Below are positions 7,056 to 7,331 of a DNA stretch of 7,331 nucleotides, in pieces. This stretch comes from JBFMHD01 sp040752395 [NCBI: Candidatus Hydrogenedentota bacterium] (GTDB lineage: Bacteria; JBFMHD01). Every line of letters starts with the position of its first letter. Within the stretch, counting starts at the first letter, position 1. Location of the stretch: the NCBI GenBank assembly GCA_040752395.1, contig JBFMHD010000140.1, positions 1 through 7,331 of the forward strand, read 5' to 3'. Below the pieces are notes generated by a model. It saw only the letters and a list, made by a program, of their open reading frames with translations. It had not been told where the DNA came from and made no database searches. A program made the position numbers and the translations under genes.

Positions 7056-7060
7056 ACCTC
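7056..7060 (-). promoter_or_regulatory. Ribosome binding site GAGGT that decides the TTG start
   Basis: On the minus strand GAGGT (7060-7056) lies 7 nt before the TTG at 7048. An ATG at 7052-7050 is only 3 nt from it, in another frame, and opens a frame of 29 codons that stops quickly. Spacing and the reading frame of the signal peptide therefore both favour TTG. Confidence 0.7.
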
Positions 7061-7093
7061 ACGATATATTTTGACAAAAAACCAACTTATATT

Positions 7094-7122
7094 ATTATAA
7101 CTTTATAATTAAAATAAGTCAA
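7094..7122 (-). promoter_or_regulatory. Sigma70-type promoter of the giant surface-protein gene
   Basis: Read on the minus strand, TTGACT (7122-7117) is followed by a 17-bp AT-only-but-one spacer and a perfect TATAAT (7099-7094). This is five of six at -35, six of six at -10, with ideal spacing. The start would be near 7087, giving a leader of about 39 nt to the TTG start codon. The spacing and match make this one of the clearest signals in the window. Confidence 0.8.
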
Positions 7123-7134
7123 GTTTTAGATTTA

Positions 7135-7154
7135 AAAAGATTCAAAGATTGAAA
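7135..7154. repeat. Right arm of a perfect 20-bp inverted repeat bracketing the gene
   Basis: This stretch (two octamer-like units, GATTCAAA at 7139 and GATTGAAA at 7147, preceded by AAAA) is the exact reverse complement, 20 of 20, of 167-186. The match ends sharply on both sides. It lies 12 bp upstream of the -35 element, so the pair encloses the promoter and the whole gene. Confidence 0.8.
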
Positions 7155-7181
7155 TTTTTTCTGATACTTCTTACTTTCAAA

Positions 7182-7213
7182 GGCACAGAGGCACAGAGGC
7201 ACAAAGGCACAAA
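7182..7213. repeat. Octamer tract (GGCACAGA/GGCACAAA), four copies
   Basis: GGCACAGA occurs at 7182 and 7190 and GGCACAAA at 7198 and 7206. The four tandem 8-bp units show one substitution that has spread to two adjacent copies, as expected from duplication of neighbours. Confidence 0.85.
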
Positions 7214-7222
7214 GTATGAAAA

Positions 7223-7250
7223 GAGTCACAAGTCGCAAGTCGTGAGTCAA
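7223..7250. repeat. Heptamer tract (GAGTCAC/AAGTCGC), four units
   Basis: Four 7-bp units: GAGTCAC (7223), AAGTCGC (7230), AAGTCGT (7237), GAGTCAA (7244). AGTC is constant at columns 2-5. A 5-bp interruption separates it from the next tract. Confidence 0.75.
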
Positions 7251-7255
7251 AACAG

Positions 7256-7331
7256 GACTCGAGACTCAAGACTCAAGACTCAAGACTTTTCAGCAGGCTT
7301 TGGGCTTTTGGCTCCAGCCGGCTGTAGTCCG
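7256..7331. repeat. Heptad-phased tract running to the window edge (GACTCAA unit, then degenerate)
   Basis: It begins with GACTCGA (7256), three GACTCAA (7263, 7270, 7277) and GACTTTT (7284). It then continues in the same 7-bp phase through degenerate units at 7291, 7298, 7305, 7312, 7319 and 7326, where column 6 is G in all six and column 4 is C in four. The last three units match the left tract around 77-96. The tract is cut by the end of the window. Confidence 0.75.
7308..7331. repeat. Imperfect palindrome, right copy
   Basis: The core CAGCCGGCTG (7315-7324) is identical to the left copy. Flanking pairs T7313-A7326, C7312-G7327, G7311-T7328 wobble and G7310-C7329 hold, with the same single mismatch next to the core (C7314/T7325). 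The 18 bp at 7314-7331 match 79-96 at 17 of 18 in direct orientation. Confidence 0.65.

Noticed and set aside
167-7154. Terminal inverted repeats of a transposon
   Set aside because: The 20-bp repeat is exact and inverted, but there is no transposase or integrase between the arms, no target-site duplication I can see next to them, and the arms belong to local octamer tracts.
7182-7331. A small gene in the right flank
   Set aside because: Period-7 and period-8 repeats shift the frame from unit to unit, and no open frame with a ribosome binding site is present.

Overview
The window holds one very long gene on the minus strand (191-7048, 2285 codons), flanked by two short AT-rich intergenic stretches full of short-period repeats. 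The sequence is AT-rich, roughly 35-40% GC by eye. The product is a large secreted or surface-anchored protein: a Sec signal peptide, a chain of about sixteen Ig-like or other beta-sandwich modules, a ZU5-like segment, and a C-terminal domain of the FlgD-like / type IX secretion (T9SS) sorting type. This architecture, together with heptad repeats in the intergenic DNA, suggests an uncultivated bacterium from an FCB-related or groundwater/sediment candidate phylum. That placement is inference; nothing here fixes the taxon.

Layout in + coordinates. Positions 1-190 lie downstream of the gene and contain 7-bp and 8-bp degenerate tandem repeats, a palindrome and a weak hairpin. The CDS occupies 191-7048. 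Positions 7049-7122 hold its ribosome binding site and a near-consensus sigma70-type promoter (TTGACT, 17 bp, TATAAT on the minus strand). Positions 7135-7331 hold more 7-bp and 8-bp repeats and a second copy of the palindrome. Neither flank contains a gene I can support.

Protein layout: signal peptide 1-23; N-terminal domain of unknown type 24-171; a carboxypeptidase-regulatory-like segment ending in a weak dockerin-like motif 172-256; six divergent repeats of 120-140 residues 257-1018; two Ig-like modules 1019-1228; three repeats of one type (about 103-113 aa) 1229-1548; three repeats of another type (about 97-103 aa) 1549-1848; two more Ig-like modules 1849-2052; ZU5-like 2053-2186; C-terminal sorting-type domain 2187-2285. 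I see no catalytic motif. The likely role is an adhesin, a cell-surface stalk or matrix protein. The gene appears to be transcribed alone.

The least expected signal is in the flanks. Both contain a 7-bp-phased tract in which two columns of the heptad are almost invariant while the rest drifts. The two copies of the embedded palindrome differ at one base pair in a compensatory way. A perfect 20-bp inverted repeat brackets the gene together with its promoter.
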